Shown here piece by piece: positions 1 through 12,950 of a stretch of DNA of 64,000 bases. Origin of the DNA: Spinellus fusiger (taxonomy: Eukaryota; Mucoromycota; Mucoromycetes; Mucorales; Phycomycetaceae); contig JALLLS010000021.1 in assembly GCA_025094145.1 (NCBI GenBank), forward strand, positions 186,001-250,000, given 5' to 3'. The notes beneath the pieces were generated by a model, which searched no databases, had not been told where the DNA came from, and saw only the letters and a program-made list of their open reading frames with translations. The translations under genes were made by a program, and so were the position numbers. Position 1 is the stretch's first letter; each line of letters opens with the position of its first letter.

Positions 1-1204
1 GAAAATCTATATCAATAGGCAATATACTTTAGTATCATGTATAAAATAATAATAAAAAGAGGATATCCAAGATCCATGTAAATTACCCTTTGTGATCCTT
101 AAAGTTAGGAAAGTCTTCTTTAATCTCGAGGTTTTCATTGACAGTGTCGTTATAAAAATCAGCATAGGATACAAAGTGATGTTGTTCATTGAACCTGTCT
201 ATAAGAGGTAAACTTGAGTTTATTTTCTATTTTTATTTGTCGTATTGCTATAGTACCCTTTCTCTATGAATAAAGACTGTACTTACATAGCATAGCAAGA
301 CAGCGTGTAGCATCTATCACTGCTGGATTTGAATTGGGAGTTAAGCTTGTTTCTGGTAAACGGCGGGTAGATGCATCACTTTCTGAGGGTTGAGACATGC
401 AGTTGCGAACTACGTTATGGAACAAGTCTAGAAGGAAGCTGAAAGTGTCTTTGGACAATTTTTCTGAAGAGCTGCGTGATAAGGTACTGTCTTCAATAAG
501 ATAAATGCAAAGTACATCCTGTAAAGTATGACAGAGGCTAGCAATAACTCCACATAGATTGATTGTCATTGTTGTTGATATTTCTCTCTCAAATAAAACA
601 CACTAGGAGTTGGTCCGTAATTCATTAACAACCACACTGGAAATTGAGAAATTACCTGAAAAATGATGACGAGAGAGTTTAGCTGTAGTAAGGTGTATGT
701 CCTGTCTTTATCTTTTGCGCAATCAAGAAGCAGTTCATTAACACACTTAAAAACAGCCTCGAATATAGAACTTGGACACTAATAAGACGATTCGTATTAT
801 TATTCATTCCCTAGACTGTGAAAATGACTATGCTTACCTCTGTCTGTAATAATGTAAGGGTTTGGTTGAGTTCGTGTTTGTCTACTGGGCAAATCATACT
901 GTTTTCTTTTGAATTCTAGCACATAGAAAACATTGTATAAGCTAACAGAAGTACATATGCTTTATGTATATTTATATTTTACGTTTAAGAAGCTCATGCT
1001 CAAGGCATCAAGATCAGTAAAGATCGATTGTACATAGTGTTCCAGGGGCTCCCAGTCTTTTCTTGTCTTACATTTGTAATACAGATCAAAAACAGAGTCT
1101 TTATTTGCAGAGCCTTTATGAAGATTGTATGTGTTTACATCAAATGGACGAATGGGTTGTAAGCTGTGAGCTCCAGTCATTGGTAACAAGCGTAGAGATT
1201 GCAT
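1..1204 (-). CDS. HECT-type E3 ubiquitin ligase, HECTD2/UBE3A/Hul4-like, N-terminal part (truncated by window edge)
   Basis: Six exons can be chained in phase on the minus strand: 1204-983, 915-838, 778-656, 602-287, 198-87 and from 6 off the left edge. The spliced protein runs from an ATG at 1204 (an in-frame stop lies about 40 nt upstream) and contains a helical region. It is followed by a segment reading LYRFNEQHHFVSYADFYND and then NENLEIKEDF. That block matches the conserved 'NE..HH.VSY..FYN..vNe...lkeDf' region that precedes the catalytic HECT lobe in UBE3A/HECTD2 proteins, and the last junction restores GF(S), as in those proteins. The HECT domain with its active cysteine lies outside the window, so ligase activity is inferred from family. 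Family role: transfer of ubiquitin from E2 to substrate. The gene diverges from the WD40 gene with only 114 bp between the start codons. Confidence 0.75.
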
Positions 1205-1318
1205 GGACGGAGAAATAGCCAATGTGTGTCGGAGATAAATAAAAAGTCACAAAATGCAGAGAAAATGGTGTGATAATCTCCGCCCAATCTCACTTTTTTA
1301 ACAACTCTCAGTCACCTA

Positions 1319-4060
1319 ATGCTCACAAGTTCTGATGAAGAAGAATTCTACGACGCTAAAGAGGATTCTTCTCCTACTATCAATGGTTCTTCAGTAGAAA
1401 AATTCTTCAATGGTTCTAGTATTTTGGCTATGGTTGGTTTGAATTTCTTCTCTGAAATACAACAGCCATTTCATAAAAGTAGGTGAGTGTACTGGTGGTA
1501 CAGAGCAATTCATATACAGATATTCAGCAGAGTGGATCTCTCGTACATCCAACGGAAGCAATCTGATTGTTCATTATTGTAGACGTTTCTGAGCATAACC
1601 CTGTGGTAGAATCCAGCTCAAGTTCATCGTCTGATCCAGTATCAGAACAAATCATCCGTAGAATCTCACAGTTGAAGAAACCCGTGAGTCTATCTAGGGC
1701 CTCATCATACTCTGACTCCAATACAACTGAGTTTTCAAAAAGACCCTGTGAAAAGACTGAGGAAGCACTGCCAGCAACGGCAAACACACTGTTGAAAGGG
1801 AAAATCAGCGATCATAGACAGACTGAGAAAGGGTAATGGAGTTAGGCTCTGTAGAAAGGCCTTTACTGAAGATGTGCTATTTGTGTACATAGAAAAAAGT
1901 CTAGAGATATTATTTCTCGTATAAGAATATTTCAATCTAGGAAACCTACCAAGAATGATGAAATGAATGGAATGGAATGTAGCTGCGACAGTCCATCTTT
2001 TTATGCTGTTTCTGAGAACCGATACAGCATTGAGTCTACTCATTCGAGTATCTTTTCATCGTTTAGCAGTTTCCATAGCACACTGCCTTATGATGCTCCT
2101 CATGTAAAGGTAAGAAAAAAAACATACAGAGGAAGAAGGATAGTCTTTACATTTTTAATACTTATTACTATCTTCTCATTACAGACAAAGTCAAGACTAA
2201 AGTCCAACAAAGCCTTTAACTATGTCACTATGGCTCAGAACTTGACACCAGAGTTTGAAAAGAGTACTCGTGCAAGATCTGGCAACACAGTAAGAGCAAT
2301 CTGGACGATGGAATTTAGTAAAAATGGCAACTATCTCGCAGCAGCTGGTCAGAGTTGTATCATATTTGTATGGGAGGTACTAGATGGAACAAATCAGACA
2401 TCAGACAGTATTCAAGTATTTCGTGAGAATCCAATTCGTAAATACTGTGGACATTTAGCTGATATACTGGATCTTAGCTGGTCTAAAGTAAGGTGTATGA
2501 AGAAATAACCGTTACTGAAAGGAAATAGAATAACTTTCTGTTGTCGAGCTCCATGGATAAAACAGTCCGGTAAAAGAAAAGAAAAAACAAAAAATAACAT
2601 TCAATAGTCCATGAGATTGACTCTTCTTTTTTTAGTTTATGGAATGTATCTAGAGAAGAGTGCTTGTGTGTATTCAAGCATAAAGATATTGTCACTGGAG
2701 TTGAGTTTCATCCAAAGGTAGGCTAAAAGAAAAGGAGACTCTTTCACTCATTTTATACTAGGATGAACGCTATTTTCTTTCTGGATCCATGGACTGTAGA
2801 GTGAGACTATGGAATATTCACGAAAATAAGATCTCTTACTGTAATCGAGTTCCTGATGGCCAAATTATAACAGCAATTAGCTTCTCGCAAGATGGAAAAA
2901 TTATTTGCGTGGGTACTTATGTGGGCTCTATATTTTTTTATGACATGCAGCTCCGATATAACTCTCAAATGACTGTAAAATCAAAGAACACTAAGAAAGG
3001 CAAAAAGATTACAGGAATCCAGACAATGTTCGACTCTCTTACAGAAGAGAATAGACTACTGGTTACCAGTAATGATTCTCATATTTATTTGATTAATGCA
3101 AAAGACAAGAGTATAATACACAAGTACAAAGGAGCTGCCAATGAGTCAATGCAGATCAGAGCATCGTTTTGGTAAATCTAAATAGCATTTTTATGTGAAC
3201 CTTCTATTTACTATTTGTATAGTGATGATCATCAATACATTGTATGTGGTTCAGATAACAACAGTGTGTATATATGGGAAACAGAACAGATGAAGCCTTC
3301 AGATTCTTATTGTTTGGATAAGAAATTAAAGCAACCTTCAGCTAATTTAAAACGCTTTGGATTGCAATCAACCAAGGAGAAGACTATGAATCGTTCAGAA
3401 AGTCAACGCAGTATCTCTTCAACCTTGTCTTATTGGCAAAACAACAACTATCATTTCAAGAATAAGCATCAATACAATAGTATGCACTTCAAGGCGCATC
3501 CCAGCATTGTAACAAGTGCCCTCTTTGCTCCTACAAATTCACGCAAACTGTTAGCTAATACAGGCAAAGATATCATCTACAACAATACACCAGTCTATGT
3601 ACTCATTAATGAGGAGCCAGCTACTGAGGAATCACCAGACAAAAGCTCTACCAAAGACACTCAAATTATGAAGCCATCCAACTCTTTTACTACCTTTTCT
3701 ACTAAAAATGCTGAGCTAAAATGTCAAAAAGGTGGATTATTTATAAACATGTTTGAAGATGCTGGGCCAGAGATGCGGAAAACTCATGATTATTCAGAAG
3801 GCCATATAATGATATCGGGTGATATGAATGGATGTATTAAAGTATGGAGAGTCGATTCTGGAACTTACATTAAGAGTCGTCCCTCAAGCACTAATCGGTT
3901 TAGTATTGACTCGAATACATTTGCTAACTCTTCTGCAATGTCTTCCATAAAACCCTCAGAGTGCAATAGAGACAGCTCTATTAATGTAAAATCCAACTCC
4001 AACTCTAAATACCATAAAGCCTCCTTCTCTAAGGCACTTAGTTTTTCACGTTCAAAATAA
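1319..4060 (+). CDS. WDR44-like WD40-repeat protein
   Basis: Eight exons (1319-1478, 1583-1832, 1893-2109, 2185-2487, 2529-2569, 2636-2717, 2762-3171, 3223-4060) join in phase to a 766-residue protein. The first ~250 residues are Ser-rich and low complexity. WD repeats follow. The landmarks are those of human WDR44 and its fungal and plant relatives: 'TVRAIWTMEFSKNGNYLAAAGQ', 'GHLADILDLSWSK', 'NNFLLSSSMDKTVRLWNVS', 'HPKDERYFLSGSMDCRVRLWN', then 'GTYVGSIFFYD', 'KKITGIQ' and 'LLVTSNDSHIYL'. A last repeat ('GDMNGCIKVWR') sits near the C-terminus after a long Ser-rich insert. Metazoan WDR44 binds Rab11 on recycling endosomes; whether this one does is inference. Introns are 41-104 nt. The orthology call is good; the precise partner is unknown. 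Confidence 0.85.
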
Positions 4061-4193
4061 AATAGATCAAATAGACTCTGGGATATAAAGTGACCAACAG
4101 AAAGAATTGGGATTTTAAAAATACTGGGCTGTTATTATACCAAAAATAATAAACACTCTTTTTTCTTTCTTTCATAAAACTTCTTTTCTTATA

Positions 4194-4500
4194 ATGTCTG
4201 ACTCATTCAACACCATGAAAATCTTCACCAAGACCCCTGAGATGTATGGGAAATAGACCAGCTTTGAGACTCGTAAAGCCAGCTTGCATAAGGTGCTGAA
4301 CCTGAACACCACCATGGCCAAGACATTGCGTATGTTCAATGTGTCTACTTCCACTGTAAGGAAAATTATAAAGCACACCAAAAGGACAGGCTCAGTGGTA
4401 CCTTCTTCTAAGAGCGACTGACGAAGAAGCCTAGATGACAGAGCCCTCTGATGGTTGAGAAGAACAGTTGTGAGGGATCCCCAACAGACTAAGAAGCCAT
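4194..4500 (+). pseudogene. Tc1-type transposase N-terminal (HTH) relic
   Basis: A reading frame from ATG 4194 carries in-frame stops but still shows the paired-like helix-turn-helix of Tc1 transposases: 'TLRMFNVSTSTVRKIIKHTKRTGSV' (split here over 4320-4400), then a basic linker and 'DDRAL.WLRRTVVRDPQQT'. Only the DNA-binding half is visible; the catalytic DDE half is missing before the next element begins. No terminal repeats were located. It is a decayed fragment and not expected to make a protein. Confidence 0.6.
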
Positions 4501-4755
4501 CTATACCATGATGGCCATCAAGGTATCAAGACCAACCTTGAATAAGTACCTTGACAAAATGAACTTTTATTCATTTAGTCTGGCAGTTACTAATTAATCT
4601 TGTAATAAAACCACTTTTATGTTTTTATCTAATGAATTCATTAAGTTATAACACTAATAAGATAAAGTATATATAAAAGGAAGTCTATTAACGATATACT
4701 TTCTGAAAATATATACTGCTTCAACATTGCTGACAAAATTGCCGAGTTTAATCCT

Positions 4756-5849
4756 ATGGAAGTAGATGGAGAAATTCAAGTAGATCTCTACAAATCTGCT
4801 ACCTTGGAATGGCAACCAAATGTAGAGGAAAAAATGTCTATAAAAGAAGCTGAGTCAGATATAAAAAGGCTTATGGATCTCAGTAGCTTCCTGTCTTTTC
4901 AAAACGATTTAAAGGAAATTCCTGTGACTATTCAACAAGTCAGGAACTGTAGTTCATCAAGGAGTAGAATCTGAATCAAATAGGATAATAAAGACTGGAG
5001 CTACTAAAAACACTATGGGTTCATATCGCTCTTATTCCTCAATTAAAGTATAAGAGCTACTTGATCTTGTCATTGAGCAAGGAATTTCTGCAAGAAAAGC
5101 AGGACTAACAGTGGAGATAGTTGTAGGAATAGTTCAGTATTATACGAAAACATACAAGGACGGTGAGGAAAAACGTTTACCGGGCATCAAAAAAGTGTCA
5201 TGTTTAGGAGGAAACAATAGGAAGCTCGAAGCAAAGCACACCAACTTTCTTTGCCAGTATTATTGACACTGCTGCAACTGTCTCGTAGGAGGCAAGCAAT
5301 GCGCGGATTTCTGCTTTTCCAGACATTAAGTCCACCACTCTTTCCTGTTTTCATGAGCATCTTATTCAACATGCCTCCATCACTCTTAAGAAGCTGAATA
5401 ACGTCATAGCTACGAGAACATCTGAGAGCACTTTGAATCAACAAAGAGAGAGAGAGAGAGAGGTGGGGTGGATGAATGATAAGGAAATGGATTTGTATGG
5501 CAACTGCATTTTCATTGATGAGGCAGGATTCACTATGCACATGAGACGGATTTTTGGGAGATCCAAGTGGGGACTACCTACTAAAACTATACTTCCAACA
5601 AACAGAGGTATTTCTACTATTATTGGTACACTCTGTGAAAAGGAAGTTGTTGATTTAACTTTGCACAGACTAAAAGATGCTTCTGCTAAGAAGAGAAAGA
5701 GAGACGACAGCGAGGCAGTTGAGGTGCCTGAAGTAAGTGCTAGAATTATTGAGTCAGTAAAGCAGGTAGGCGTAGAAGATTGTTACAACTGGATCAATCA
5801 TTCTGTTTCATTTTTTAATAGATGCTTAGACCTTGAGCCAATGCTATAA
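4756..5849 (+). pseudogene. IS630/Tc1-mariner-like DDE transposase relic
   Basis: Two open stretches (4756-4974 and 5433-5849) are joined by a segment with several stops and a short GA-repeat tract at 5441-5461. The second stretch starts the catalytic core with 'NCIFIDEAGFTMHMRR' followed by 'GRSKWGLPTK', the first-Asp block of the IS630-like transposases common in Mucorales and basidiomycetes. The Lys/Arg-rich 'AKKRKRDDSE' insert that follows is also typical of that group. The second catalytic Asp (usually in 'DN..IH') and the Glu block are missing, so the copy is truncated at the 3' end as well as interrupted. It lies at the left margin of the AT-rich desert. Confidence 0.6.
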
Positions 5850-8630
5850 TAAACTTCATTATGAATAAAATGTTATCTTTGGTTGAAATAGTAATATTTT
5901 CCTATCTTCTTATTTTATGTTATGTTATATTATGTGCTGATCGTTTGAAAAAAAAAAACCAATAAATATATTAATTTATTTTTGTTCTCTGTAATACAAG
6001 ATTCATTGCCAAGAGAATTTATAGAGTCAGGACAATACGAATATCCTAAAGATATTCACCTAAAAACAACAGATGGACTATCTTAAATACTGGATAATAA
6101 TCCGTCCGAAATGGAGAATTACAGTTACACCAAGCATACACTGAAGGGCATTATTATCAGCTTACAGAGGATAGCCTCGTAAGCTCATAAATGAGATACT
6201 GGTTAGCCCATAGTTCATATTAAAATATCATCAAATTTGAATTTATAAAATAGGTAGAAGATTTCAATAATAAACAATAAAAGCTAGTTGTATTTTCTAC
6301 TATTTTGATACCTTTGAGTTCACTTTAAACAATATTCTTTATTGTGTCGTAAAGACATTTTCTATAATTGGAACTATAACCCTTTTTGGAAATATCAACT
6401 CATATTACTAAACTGAGAAGGGTTATATGCCCACGTTAAAGTGAAAACAAGCATGCCTACTGTCCCATCTTATCATATAATGTTAATATAAAATTCCAGT
6501 AAAATAGTTTATATATTTTAATGATAATAAGTATATCTTGAGTAAAATCGATTCATAAAGTACATCATTATCAACCTTATTACCACAAAACAATATTTAA
6601 GGTCATCTCAAGCAATGCACTGCCATTTTTACTATATTGGTTCCATGTCACAACGAAAGGTCTATCCAGGAATTTAGTGTACACAAAACTATTTTTAATA
6701 TTGAAAGAAAACTAGATCAGATAACACCAAAATATTTACAGAAAGATACATAGAATGAAATGATTAAATTCCTGATAAGATACTAAATATCTTTTTATTG
6801 GATAAGAAGAGAGTAGCTATGTTGGGAGACTATGATGGATTAAATAGTGTGCCCTGGAAAATGTTAGCTGAGTAGACATGCCATCAAGTGTGTATCACAG
6901 CTTTGACTCAGTATTTCACTTTTTATCTATACTTAGTAAACAGTGAAATTACACACATCTATTTGTGTTCAGATAATAGTTTAAACGGTACTAATATTAT
7001 TGATGCTTTCCATAAACTTGCCAAAAACCATCCATCTTTTCATAGAAGTACTGTCTTATAAAATAGCTAGTATTTAAATCGATAAGAAATAAATCCTCTA
7101 TCTATCTATTTAATATTTTTATGAACGATTTATAAAAGCTTTTTTATTTTATTTTATTTTAAAAAATAATAATATTAGACTTCTGAAGATTACTGGTAAT
7201 AAACTTCTATCTATTATTTTATTCTTCCTTACTCACCTCATCTTTTCACTGAGTCTCCTGATACTTTAATACTATTTAGTAAACTCTTAGGATATTACTA
7301 CCTCTGGGTACAATAAAGGCTTGTTCCATAAGCCTTTGTTGTCTCATTATGAATTAGGAAACTAGCGCCTTAATAATTCTTTCTACAGCCACAATTGTAA
7401 CTCCCTGCTCATTCAGAAAATACCTCATGTTATAATTGATTTTCCGGAACTTCTGACCTTTTTTCTTCAGTAAATCCGGACTAGTCCTATAGGTTATCCA
7501 AAAGTAAAAACATCAACGCATTGCTTAGATTTTGGGATCTGGTGAGTAGGAAAATACTAGCACAATTAATCATTTTAGTTCTTTTTTTCTTTAATAGACA
7601 CCATTTCCAAAAGGTAATGTCGAGTTTTATGAAAAATTATAATACAATATATATGCAGATGCGGCAGGCGAATACAATATTACTTTTTCTGAAAAAGTTA
7701 GAAAAATAAAGATTCTTAGAATCATGCGGATGAGTTTAGATAGGTATACCACTTTTTATTCTATAGTGTTTGAGTATTCTCCTGCATAGTGATTCTCTTT
7801 TAGGGACCTAATTAAATTTTCACAATAAATCTGGGCTCAGTCTCCTTTATAAAAAAATGTATTCTCCTGCAAATATACGCTTTGAAGTTTTATATTCATA
7901 TTACATTAGTATCTTTCTATAGTATCACACAAAATCATTTTAAGTAATCTGTATCAGATTTCTTTTTATATTTTTAAACATCATGCTCTATTGTTAACTC
8001 AATAAATTATCTTGGCAAGGACTTTCGCATAATAATAATTAAGAAAAGTCATTTTTTAGTGATAAAGACTAAAAAGCTACAGCTTAGAGAGTTGATTAGT
8101 GATATTAATGAGACTAAGTATATTAATAAACCCAAGGTCCTTAGTTTTATTTCAAAGCATAAAAATTTCATCAAGATATTCTACTCTACTAGATCACTAA
8201 CAATCTATTACTGTTTTTTTGGTAGTTTAATACAATATTATTATCGTATTTTCTAAATCAGCTCAAATTGGTCGATGTGAGACTTATTATATGGGTATAA
8301 AGGTGTAAACCGGGTAATACTTAGTATTATCTTGATAGTAGAGATGAAGTTTGAAGTAGATAAGGCCAAAGGGCCAAATAAATGTCTAAACTTGTACAAT
8401 TTCTTAACTTTCTACGTATTTTTACTATCTACAAAAGTGCAATAATTTCACACATAGATAAGCTCACATAAAACAACACTGATACTTATATGAATGTGTA
8501 TACTCTTCTCTCAGAGAATCACGAACATCTTGTAAATCTCTACCTTTTACCAGTTCTTTAGAACTACTACCCATTAAATAGAATAAAATAGCCATTGTTC
8601 CAGAGTAATACAATTTCCCATAAAAAGATT
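5850..8630. other. AT-rich intergenic stretch
   Basis: No reading frame with recognisable similarity. Short ORFs at 7521-7709 and 8059-8256 are Lys/Ile/Phe-rich, as expected of random AT-rich DNA. Homopolymer and TTTTATTTT tracts occur near 7140. Confidence 0.6.
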
Positions 8631-8996
8631 TTTCGAGAGAGAGAGAAGTTGTCTATCTTGAAAACCCCATTAATTGGTTATTGTTTTTGGAAACTTAAAT
8701 TACTATCTATCCACAGACTACAGTCTTTGATTGGGGGGAAAAAGTGCTATTAACTCAAGCAATTCTTTACTACTTCTTTTACAATGTTTCATCTTAATTA
8801 TCTCAAGCCAGAGATAATAGTTAACTAATATGGTTTAATGGTATCTTCTCAAAGAAAACTATTGATCGTTCAGTAATATAGATTAGATATAATTATTTTT
8901 GGCGTTAAATATGTTGATTAAAGGGGCTTGTACATAACCACAATAATATTAAATATATTTATATTTATACTTTATGCTCAGGGCTTTGGAAAACAT
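8631..8996. repeat. 366-bp dispersed direct repeat, copy 1
   Basis: Nearly identical to 21386-21751 in the same orientation, with only a few substitutions visible by eye. Both begin with the GA-rich run 'TCGAGAGAGAGAG' and both end in '...GGGCTTTGGAAAACAT', after which the two loci diverge at once. I found no terminal inverted repeat, no target duplication and no coding potential. It could be a short non-autonomous element or a segmental duplication within the desert. Confidence 0.75.
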
Positions 8997-9279
8997 TTGG
9001 ATAATTATACATTATGAAGACTCAATGTAAAACATAGTAAATATTAAAGCACTATTGTTTATTACTAGTTATAGCATCTTATAACATGATAGTCTATGAA
9101 GTACATGTTCTTGTGTAATAACTTCTCACAGATGAATACATTGATATATATTCTCATTTTATCTAATAATATTTTATACAGTAGGTTTTGAAAACGCTTG
9201 CAGATTCAAGATTTTCCAAAAATAACATAAAGCATATTTTTTTAATCCTTTTTTTTTCTACTACTTTTTTTTTCACACT

Positions 9280-9402
9280 ATGTCTGCTTCATCTAAAACT
9301 ACTGAGCAAGCAACAAAGCCTCTTTCTACCAGAAAGAAAATTAAGGATGACTTTAATTTTTGTCTCACCTTAGAAAAATTAGAAATGACACCAGTCAAGT
9401 AA
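9280..9402 (+). pseudogene. short open frame of unknown origin, possible gene remnant
   Basis: An ATG follows a long pyrimidine tract (9241-9273), as in many fungal genes, and opens a 40-codon Ser/Lys-rich frame ending at a TAA that overlaps a possible GTAAGG donor. No continuing exon is convincing, and the rest up to 9880 is closed in all frames. I do not recognise the protein. It may be a relic of a transposon-borne gene or simple chance. Confidence 0.2.
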
Positions 9403-9884
9403 GGGTTTTTGGTAGACACATGTAGATGGTGATGAAGGAATCGAAGGAAGATGTTAGTATGGTCACGATAAAGAAAAGGACTTTTACAAAGCTCCAATCG
9501 AGTACCTTGGGACATTTTGAACCATGAGATTCAAAAGAGGATAATTTCCAAAGTACTCTTAGGGATTTGGGAGGCTATCTTATTGTTTGAATAACAGAAG
9601 TTACTCATAGAGATGATCAGTTGTCTTATTGAAAGCATGTCTCGCAGATGCAAAGCTGTCATTAAAGCAAATAATGACGGTACCAGGCACTGTGGTTTTA
9701 TGCATGATAAAATTATATCTATAATTCTGTTGACCCAATCTATGTTATATATAGACCTGATGTCTCTAATGTATGTCTCATATGTTTTTATAACAAATAC
9801 ATAGAACAACCTATAAGAAATAGAGTTAGAGAATCTACAACTTGCAAGAGATTTTAGAACTCACTGTAGTACTTTTTACTGCTA

Positions 9885-10880
9885 CACACTCAGAGATTTT
9901 TCTGGCTTTGAAGTAGTAGCACAACATTCCCTTTACGTGGACCCCATTGAATTTTCTTTTATCTGTCGATGTTTAAAATCAATGGTTTGTAAGTATCTAT
10001 ATTATTTCTTTTTGTAGTATACATTAGTATCAAATTGTATTATCAGTAAAATATAGTGTTGATGAATAGAATTGTTTATTATAATAGTATAGATAACACT
10101 ATGTTATGACTATGGATACTGCCTAAGTGAACTCCCTCATGGCAATAGAACATATCCCCTAAAAGCCTTGTGATTTATCCTTGAGTGATAGATATTTATC
10201 CTCGGGAATACACTCTAGACACCATTGGCCTTGTAGAAGACCACCCGAGACTGACTTGAAAGGAGTCTTTAATTGCCTAATAACAATACAATGAGTGTCT
10301 TATGGAATGCAATGATATCAGATCCAGATAAATGCACTGCTTACCTTTTTATCACTAGAATAGCCTTTGGTAATGTCTACAACTTCATTCTATTGTTTTG
10401 CATTGTTAATGATAGTACACTGCCTTGTTCATTAATGCCAGTTAGAATGAGGTAATTGCTGAAGAAGCTATGGAAATTCACTGACTGAATAGCTATACTG
10501 TTTTCAATGTAAGTGAGTATGGTTCTATTTTATGGACAATGATCACTAGAGTTAATTCAGTGTGTTCTATAATAAATCTTTCTCAAGCAGTGTTATGCTG
10601 CAAATACTGTGGGCTTAAGGATAACACATTATGTTAAACAATAAATGTAGTGACTGAGTTGTAATATTGGAGTGATTCTGGTTCTATTTCTTCTCTTTAC
10701 AGCCAACTTTATAGCGTCTAATTGCAAAGTCAATAGTCACTACTAAAATAGGCAAGTAGAGTTTGAAATAGTTTATTTACACAGCTAAAAGGCCTTTCCA
10801 AACACATTGGCCAATCATAATAATATTGCAGTTTTATTCTCAGGATATTTCTTTATATATCCCAAAAATATTTGGGTGTG
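9885..10880 (+). mobile_element. 996-bp TIR element (non-autonomous, TA target), copy 1
   Basis: The element starts CACACTCAGAGATTTTT and ends ...AAAAATATTTGGGTGTG, so the ends are imperfect inverted repeats of the type CACACCCAAAxATTTTT. It is flanked on both sides by TA (9883-9884 and 10881-10882), the target duplication of Tc1/mariner-type elements. It contains one 60-codon ORF (10273-10455) that is identical in copies 2 and 3. That identity is explained by recent copying of the whole element, and the ORF resembles no transposase. A large MITE-like passenger mobilised in trans is the likely reading. Confidence 0.75.
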
Positions 10881-12138
10881 TATTTCTGAAATCGAATATA
10901 GGTAAAGCATAGAATTAATTTTTTTTTATTGATACTAATTTCTGTAAGAGGTTTACAGAACACCGGGGTTTCTTTTGTTGAGAATAGATATAGATCACTT
11001 TTTTTATTTTAAGATAATGAATCTCTAAAGCAAAAAAAAAAAAGAGACTTTACTTGAACTCTAAAGATATAAAGGTTTAATTGATACATTTTATTATTAG
11101 AAAATATGAAAAACACTTTAGTCAGTTGTTTTTATTCATTAGAGGCTATTGAATACCCTTAGTTTTACTGTACAGCCTTTATTTTTATTTTTATGGAAGG
11201 TAATACTTAGATAGTACTTGTGATAGATGTCTCATTTTATTACCAACCATAAGTTTTTAGTTTTTTTAGTTTTTTAATAGTTTATATTTTATTTGATTTA
11301 ATTGGAGGGGGTTTCGACTCCATTTCAACGGTAAACCGTTGTAGGGGTCGGAAGGCAGTAGAGAGCACAAGAGGAGTGGTGGACGGCTAACTTGGAAGAC
11401 AATGAGCCGTGGTGACACCAAGCTGTAAGCAGGAAGCAGCCGAAAAGAGTATCGGTAGGGAAGGAAAATTTTGGATGAGGTAAGGAAGGGTGTTGGATCT
11501 ATAATATCACAAGAAGATTGTGGTAGTGATTGATTTGTTCGGGAGTAAAAGTAATGCAAAGAAAAAAAAGGTTGCAAGAAAAGACTATAAGAGTCTAGAA
11601 GTCGGAAGAACTTATGGATGATGATCTTGTGCCATAAGAGCGTAAATGGATATCTTTTGAATGATAAATAAATTACTATATCAGTGATAAAACCATCCAC
11701 TATTCATATACGACACCATTAACGAAAGAAAGGCACAATTGGTGAATCTGAGGTGTATATTTAGGACTGCGGAAAGGTGAGAATGCCCGGAGCATCAGAA
11801 ATCAATCATAAACCTAGTAAAGCAATAATTTACCGATTTCCTGTTATATCGCAGCGTTTAAATTCGGTTCCTTAACACATTATGATTATTTTTTCTATAT
11901 ACACGGTTTATTTTTCAGTATAATGATATTCTTGTGTAAATGTACTAACTATATTTTGTATGGTCATATTCCTGGTGAAGTAGAGCTAGTTTTATACACT
12001 GGTGTAAACAAACAAATAACGTTAGCTGAGGTCATCATTATTATGCTCAAACCTTTCCCCACCAATAGGAGTAATAGTTGGTGCTGATTGTCTATAACTT
12101 ATGCCTAAAATATTATTTACAATGACATGTTTTACATT
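10881..12138. other. intergenic, with a GC-richer island
   Basis: Mostly AT-rich and without recognisable genes. The portion 11300-11480 is visibly richer in G and C than its surroundings and carries a 144-codon minus-strand ORF (11266-11700). Its Leu/Ser/Phe/Pro composition looks like an unselected frame, so I do not call it a gene. Confidence 0.5.
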
Positions 12139-12950
12139 CACACCCAAAGATTTTTATGGCTTTTAAGCGGTAACACTACCTTTTCTTTTACGTTCTGTAA
12201 AGTATTTCTTTTTATGGAATAATGTTTAAAATTAAAGGTCTACAAGTCTCCAATTTATTATTTCCTTTTGTAGAATACCTCAGTATCAAGTTGTATTATC
12301 AATAAAATAGTGTTGATGAATAATATTATAGCTACTGCTTAAATCCATTCACTCACAGCAATAGAATTTATACTCTAAAAGCATAATGATTTACTATTGG
12401 GAGATGGATAGATATCATTGGGAATACACCTTAGACACTATATACTTTGTAGAAGAAAAAGCCACCTAAAACTGACTTAAGAAGTCTTTACTAGCCCAAT
12501 AACAATACAATAAGTGTCTTGTGAAATACAATGAGCTCAAAAATGGCCTTTAGTAGTCTCTATCACTTCCTCCCTTTTTTTTATATATTTATTTATTGAT
12601 AATAGCACATTAACTTGCTCAGCTATGTTCATCTTGAAAAGTAATTACGTATCAAGTTATCTGTTTCTGTGGGAAATATCAGAGAGGATTGTCAAAATAA
12701 TTAACGTATTTCAATTCTGGTGACAACATTTTAGCCTCTTCTTTCCTACTATTCACAGGTCAAATAATTCATACACTTTTTGTCTTGGGCTTAAAGAACA
12801 TTATTAAAAACAATAATCTATTCCCATGAAAAACCACTGATAATATGAGTTACAATGAGGTAGCTGCTAAAGTAACAGTTGATATTGATTCAATGAATAG
12901 TTATACTTATCCCTTTTATATATAATATTATAGCGTTTAATTGCAAAGTC
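12139..12950 (+). mobile_element. TIR element, copy 4 (older, 3' end removed)
   Basis: It begins CACACCCAAAGATTTTTATGG and can be followed, with many substitutions and small deletions, along copy 1 as far as the segment 'TTTAATTGCAAAGTCAA'. There the Tc1 element at 12949 takes over. The 3' TIR is not found on the far side of that element, so this copy is both diverged and truncated. Confidence 0.6.

Noticed and set aside
1735..2043. 102-codon minus-strand ORF
   Set aside because: Overlaps exons 2-3 of the WD40 gene on the other strand and has no recognisable domain.
10273..10455. 60-codon ORF identical at 10273-10455, 18011-18193 and 25711-25893
   Set aside because: It lies inside near-identical copies of the TIR element, so identity reflects recent copying; no domain and no initiation context argue for a protein.
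11266..11700. 144-codon minus-strand ORF in a GC-richer island
   Set aside because: Composition (Leu/Ser/Phe/Pro) looks unselected; no start context, domain or exon partner.
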